A DNA stretch of 64,000 bases from Prado023 sp964418695 (lineage in GTDB: Bacteria; Actinomycetota; Actinomycetes; S36-B12; CAIYMF01), in NCBI GenBank assembly GCA_964418695.1, contig CAYQMN010000016.1, positions 1-64,000 on the forward strand, read 5' to 3'. Positions within the stretch are counted from its first letter, which is position 1. Each line of letters begins with the position of its first letter. Made by a program: the position numbers and the translations under genes. The notes beneath the pieces were generated by a model. It was given only the letters and a program-made list of their open reading frames with translations. It did not search any database and was not told where the DNA came from. This document shows, in pieces, positions 62,868-64,000 of this stretch.

Positions 62868-64000
62868 GTGGCGGATGGCCCGGTCCTGCGCGTGCGCGGC
62901 GTGACGAAGAGCTTCGTCGGCAACGTCGTGCTGCACGACGCCGACCTCGACGTGGTCGCCGGGCAGGTCCTGGGGATGGTCGGGGAGAACGGCGCCGGCA
63001 AGTCGACGCTCATGAAGGTCCTGGCCGGGGTGTACCAGCCCGACGGCGGAGCCATCGAGCTGGACGGCCAGCCGGTCTCGTTCAACCACCCGGTCCAGGC
63101 CCAGCGCGCCGGGCTGGCCACGGTCTTCCAGGAGTTCAACCTCCTGCCCGAGCGCACGGTCGCCGAGAACATCTACCTGGGCCGCGAGCCGCGCCGCGGT
63201 CCGCTGGTCGACACCGCGCGGATGGAGCGCGACGCCACCGAGCTGCTGGCCGGCCTGGGCATCCGCGCGCTGCACGCGTCGCGGCGGGTCCGCTCGCTGA
63301 GCGTCGCGGAGCAGCAGATCGTCGAGATCGCCAAGGCGGTCAGCTTCGACGCCCGCGTCATCCAGATGGACGAGCCGACGGCGGCGCTGGCCGACCACGA
63401 GGTCGAGCTGCTCTACCGGATCATCCGCGAGCTGACGTCGCGCGGCGTCGCGATCGTCTACGTCTCGCACCGCCTGCGCGAAGTGCTCGACCTGTGCGAC
63501 ACCATCACCGTGCTCAAGGACGGCCGCCAGGTGACGACGCAGCCGGCCAGCGAGCTGGACGAGGCGCGGCTGGTGCGGCTGATGGTCGGCCGGCCGATCT
63601 CCTCGTTCTTCCCCGACCCGGTGCCCGGCACCACGGTCGGCGAGCCGCGGCTGGAGCTGCGTGGTGCCGGCAACGGGTACGTCGACGGTGTGGACCTCAC
63701 CCTGCGCGCCGGCGAGATCGTCGGCGTCGCGGGTCTGCAGGGCTCCGGGCGCACCGAGCTGCTCGCCGCGATCTTCGGCGTCGACCCGTTCACCCGCGGC
63801 GAGCTGCGCGTGGACGGCCGGGCCGTCGCGGTGCGCACGCCGCGCGCGGCCATCCGGGCCGGTCTCGCCCTGGTCACCGAGGACCGCAAGGCGACCGGGC
63901 TGGCGCTGCACCAGTCGATCCTGGACAACGCGCTGGGCGTGGTGCACGCGGTGCTCCCGCGCCGTCGGTCGACCGCTCGCCGGGACGTCCCGGCGCTGCT
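62868..64000 (+). CDS. Sugar ABC importer ATPase (RbsA/XylG type), 3' end outside
   Basis: At least 377 codons of a two-ABC-domain protein are seen. The first domain has Walker A GENGAGKS, signature LSVAEQQIVEIAKA, Walker B VIQMDEPTAALAD and switch His in VYVSHRLREVLD. The second starts VDGVDLTLRAGEIVGVAGLQGSGRTELLAAIFG, with VTEDRKATGLALHQSI following, and runs off the right edge. The family energises uptake of ribose, xylose or inositol-like sugars. The start is GTG 62868; a permease gene is expected downstream. Confidence 0.9.
   Translation, partial: MADGPVLRVRGVTKSFVGNVVLHDADLDVVAGQVLGMVGENGAGKSTLMKVLAGVYQPDGGAIELDGQPVSFNHPVQAQRAGLATVFQEFNLLPERTVAENIYLGREPRRGPLVDTARMERDATELLAGLGIRALHASRRVRSLSVAEQQIVEIAKAVSFDARVIQMDEPTAALADHEVELLYRIIRELTSRGVAIVYVSHRLREVLDLCDTITVLKDGRQVTTQPASELDEARLVRLMVGRPISSFFPDPVPGTTVGEPRLELRGAGNGYVDGVDLTLRAGEIVGVAGLQGSGRTELLAAIFGVDPFTRGELRVDGRAVAVRTPRAAIRAGLALVTEDRKATGLALHQSILDNALGVVHAVLPRRRSTARRDVPAL

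Overview
This 64-kb window is high-GC DNA with GTG starts, long antisense shadow frames, strong codon bias toward G/C third positions, PadR, PucR, ROK and ECF regulators, DUF6766 and CsbD proteins, and lipobox and Tat signals. Together these point to an actinomycete (Actinomycetota). I cannot name the genus. No rRNA genes or intact tRNA genes were seen.

Region 1 (1-5.5 kb) is a mobile or decayed island end. Two copies of a repeat (713-824 and 5408-5519) share a perfect 55-bp core that is the 3' half of a tRNA-Thr(TGT) plus 11 bp of downstream flank. Between them lies a 4.7-kb segment with no visible integrase. It carries one leftward three-gene operon: an AbiEi-like antitoxin/regulator with an N-terminal nuclease-like motif, an AbiEii-like nucleotidyltransferase, and a frameshifted DUF6119 (TIGR04141) gene. 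Paired 10-11-bp repeats sit just inside each core, as integrase arm sites would. The layout suggests tandem small elements stacked on one tRNA gene, with the intact tRNA left of base 1.

Region 2 (5.5-9.9 kb) starts with a gene graveyard: isochorismatase, dihydrofolate-reductase-family and aminoglycoside-phosphotransferase remnants. Ordinary small genes follow: a SnoaL-like protein, a cupin, ArfB ribosome rescue and a GreA/GreB-like factor.

Region 3 (9.9-18.1 kb) has a PucR regulator divergent from a redox cassette. The cassette contains a GltD-like FAD/Fe-S NAD(P)H oxidoreductase, a full-length pyruvate:ferredoxin oxidoreductase (nifJ) and a frameshifted dihydroorotate-dehydrogenase-like gene, followed by a MazF remnant.

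Region 4 (18.2-33.6 kb) holds a secreted esterase, a large unknown protein with a duplicated domain, CsbD, an MFS exporter with an aldo/keto reductase, a 6-phospho-beta-glucosidase-type GH1, membrane and secreted proteins, a HAD phosphatase, an ECF sigma/anti-sigma-like pair and a stand-alone LigD polymerase domain.

Region 5 (33.8-47.7 kb) holds a TrpX-type ABC importer, a 50-bp palindrome, a NagB-like enzyme, a cysteine dioxygenase-rhodanese pair preceded by a Cys-rich leader peptide, a second sigma/anti-sigma pair, an internally deleted aldo/keto reductase, a PadR-ABC-FtsX drug/stress module, a DUF6766 protein and an MFS transporter.

Region 6 (47.9-64 kb) holds VOC and FMN-reductase genes, an OpuC-type compatible-solute importer with an inverted ATPase gene, a DUF429-RelA/SpoT fusion, an LLM/FMN-reductase pair, a PCu(A)C-DyP peroxidase operon, and a ROK regulator divergent from a sugar ABC ATPase that runs off the window.

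Three genes (DUF6119, the dihydroorotate-dehydrogenase-like gene, and the zinc-ribbon membrane protein) each look broken by a single indel, two of them in or next to short G or C runs. Sequencing error is therefore a live alternative to real decay.
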